Part shown: positions 62,598-64,000 of the stretch, one piece after another | Numbering within the stretch: position 1 is the first letter of the stretch | How the letters are laid out: each line of letters opens with the position of its first letter | Origin: Bacillota bacterium | Lineage (GTDB): Bacteria > Bacillota > Clostridia > Acetivibrionales > DTU013 | Direction: 5' to 3' | DNA: 64,000 nt | Assembly (NCBI GenBank): GCA_023435925.1 | Contig: JAEZLF010000288.1 | Coordinates: 1-64,000, forward strand | Notes under the pieces: generated by a model | Seen by the model: only the letters and a program-made list of their open reading frames with translations | Databases searched by the model: none | Told to the model about the DNA's origin: nothing | Position numbers and translations under genes: made by a program

Positions 62598-64000
62598 CTA
62601 TTCTTCTATATCTTTGTTTTTCGAAACCAAACGTACTCCCGGGATACTGCGCATATTTTTCTTAAGCATGTGAATTCTTGGAATCCTATGTATAATAAAA
62701 TGCAGTTTTGTCATCGGTGAGAAACGCAAAGGCCATAATGCGCTTGGCCACAAGCGCAGAATCAGACCTACCATTACCATCACGATGGGTATCACCTGCA
62801 TGGTCAAAACCGTTCCGGAAATCACCGGCTGCAAACCCAGCAGTTCAGCCAGCTTAAGCCCAGATACAGGAGCTGCAGCCGATATCAGCAGAAGTAAATA
62901 ACAGCTTGTATCCCACCGTGCTACAGGATGTGACCATTCATCCGGATGGTGCCTGAGCCTTGATGACACAGGACGTCCCAGTACTTTATTAAGGCAAGCA
63001 TTGAAAAAATAAAGCGAACCCAGCGAAGCGGCAATAAAAGCAAACCCCCAGTCAGTCAAGGCGTTTGTTACTGCATCAGGCCGTGCGACAGGCAAAGCAT
63101 TTCTCTCAGCTTGTTCAATCAGCATTTTTTTTATAAGCTCCGGCCAGAAGCCTACGTCCGACCACTGAGTCGGAATATAGGACGGTGGCAGAGAAAAATC
63201 AGGTCGAACGATAAGAAATATGCAGACTGATGCCAATAATGAGGCACCTCCCCATAAAATTCCACGCAGCATAGTATTGAACGCTATTCTTCCGGAAATA
63301 CTGCGTGAGCTGAAACGCCGCCATGCCATTCGCAGCATCATTTTTAGCTGTGAGTATCCGGTATATAGCAGCATCAGTATGGCAACAGCCATCATTATCC
63401 ACCCAGGTAACTGAGCGAGCTGACGCAGCATTTTATCCCCGGCAGAATAATCCTTGATATAGGCGGCCCCGCCAAGTCCCATCTCTCCAGCAAGCTGCAT
63501 GGCGTAGCTTTTTGTTTCATCCGGAGATAAGCCTGCCGGAAACAGAAATTCAACACCTTGTACTCCGATTTTTCCACTTGATTTACCGTCAAAAGCTCCT
63601 GCCGTTAATGACGAGGGCGGAGATACTACAGCCAGCCCCCGGCCTGTGTCTGTTCCCAATGCTGCCATTCCCTTCGGACTTTCAAAAATACCACGCACGG
63701 TATATTTCTGTCCCCCCAAAGTAATATCAAGGTTTACAGGTGTAGACGATCCAAAGAGTTTTACAGCAGTTTTTGTATCAATGGAAATACCTGTTTTGTC
63801 AGTACTCGCAGGAAATCCGCCTGCAACTAGAGTCAGGTCCATAACATCCAGGACATTTCCATTGATATAGTAAAGATCTACAGCAACGTCTGCCTTCCAC
63901 TCCGTTGCAGAAACCTGCCGGTTCCTTTCCTCCGCCCATGCAGTCACGACTCCCGGAATTATTGCCGCTCCCACCTTAGAAGCTTGTCTTTCGTAATACT
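62598..64000 (-). CDS. ABC-type permease, MacB/FtsX-like (N-terminus outside the window)
   Basis: The frame is open to the window edge, so the start is missing; at least 467 residues are visible. The first part is an extracytoplasmic domain (VDLYYINGNVLDVMDLTLVAGGFP; VKLFGSSTPVNLDITLGGQKY; VRGIFESP) like the MacB periplasmic core. Helices follow (LPGWIMMAVAILMLLYTGYS near the middle, and later 'FAFIAASLGSLYFF' and 'VLTMQVIPIVMVMVGLILRL'). MacB-type proteins couple ATP hydrolysis to work outside the membrane. The ATPase must lie elsewhere. Its operon partner is the large lipoprotein. The frame and topology are seen; the family is moderately sure. Confidence 0.65.
   Translation of the reverse strand, partial: YYERQASKVGAAIIPGVVTAWAEERNRQVSATEWKADVAVDLYYINGNVLDVMDLTLVAGGFPASTDKTGISIDTKTAVKLFGSSTPVNLDITLGGQKYTVRGIFESPKGMAALGTDTGRGLAVVSPPSSLTAGAFDGKSSGKIGVQGVEFLFPAGLSPDETKSYAMQLAGEMGLGGAAYIKDYSAGDKMLRQLAQLPGWIMMAVAILMLLYTGYSQLKMMLRMAWRRFSSRSISGRIAFNTMLRGILWGGASLLASVCIFLIVRPDFSLPPSYIPTQWSDVGFWPELIKKMLIEQAERNALPVARPDAVTNALTDWGFAFIAASLGSLYFFNACLNKVLGRPVSSRLRHHPDEWSHPVARWDTSCYLLLLISAAAPVSGLKLAELLGLQPVISGTVLTMQVIPIVMVMVGLILRLWPSALWPLRFSPMTKLHFIIHRIPRIHMLKKNMRSIPGVRLVSKNKDIEE

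Overview
The window comes from a spore-forming, S-layer-bearing Firmicute of the class Clostridia; this is inferred from gene content. It holds an alpha/beta-type small acid-soluble spore protein, a CwlJ-type spore cortex hydrolase beside a GerQ-like coat protein, two secreted proteins with SLH-like N-termini and Ig-like repeats, strong AGGAGG ribosome-binding sites and near-consensus SigA promoters. I cannot name the genus. Nearly all genes run on the + strand, and no tRNA, rRNA, IS element, prophage or CRISPR array was seen.

Layout. 1-2.5 kb: a clipped minus-strand gene, a two-CBS-domain protein and a spore/germination set (gerQ-like, cwlJ, SASP). 2.5-5.9 kb: a 935-aa S-layer-type protein behind two near-identical promoters exactly 200 bp apart. 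5.9-32.9 kb: a long surface-glycan operon. It encodes two tandem O-antigen-ligase-like membrane enzymes, dTDP-L-rhamnose synthesis (rfbDACB), a Wzm/Wzt ABC exporter, a 1354-aa methyltransferase/coiled-coil/GT2/GT4 protein resembling WsaE of S-layer glycan clusters, a further methyltransferase, the complete GDP-D-glycero-alpha-D-manno-heptose pathway (hddA, gmhA, hddC, gmhB), an alkaline-phosphatase-superfamily membrane transferase, a YidC-TagF/TagB fusion, a phosphonate pathway predicted to end at 2-hydroxyethylphosphonate and its CMP ester, and an 83-aa membrane protein.

33-51.8 kb: a second glycan locus of the lipid-linked type. It has two different initiating phosphoglycosyl transferases, a Wzx-like flippase, GDP-mannose to GDP-L-fucose genes (manC, gmd, fcl), a GT11 fucosyltransferase-like gene, several GT2/GT4 enzymes, a GHMP-kinase/nucleotidyltransferase fusion, and a 4,6-dehydratase plus reductase pair suggesting UDP-QuiNAc or UDP-FucNAc. 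A 50-codon remnant of a lost GT4 gene lies at 46.8-47.0 kb. 51.8-59.6 kb: a three-hairpin leader, two TolC-family proteins, a second SLH/Ig protein and an OmpR-type two-component system. 59.8-64 kb (minus strand): a large lipoprotein with a solute-binding-like C-terminus and a 13-residue Ala/Asp/Thr repeat, co-transcribed with an ABC-type permease clipped by the window edge.

Taken together the window looks like a cell-envelope island: two SLH proteins bracket the machinery that probably glycosylates or anchors them. The best candidate for an undescribed system is 23.3-32.9 kb. There a phosphonate headgroup pathway is packaged with an LtaS-superfamily enzyme carrying three C-terminal repeats, a transferase fused to a membrane insertase, and a small membrane protein. 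This suggests a phosphonate-bearing, teichoic-acid-like surface polymer. That function is inference; the domains are read from the sequence.
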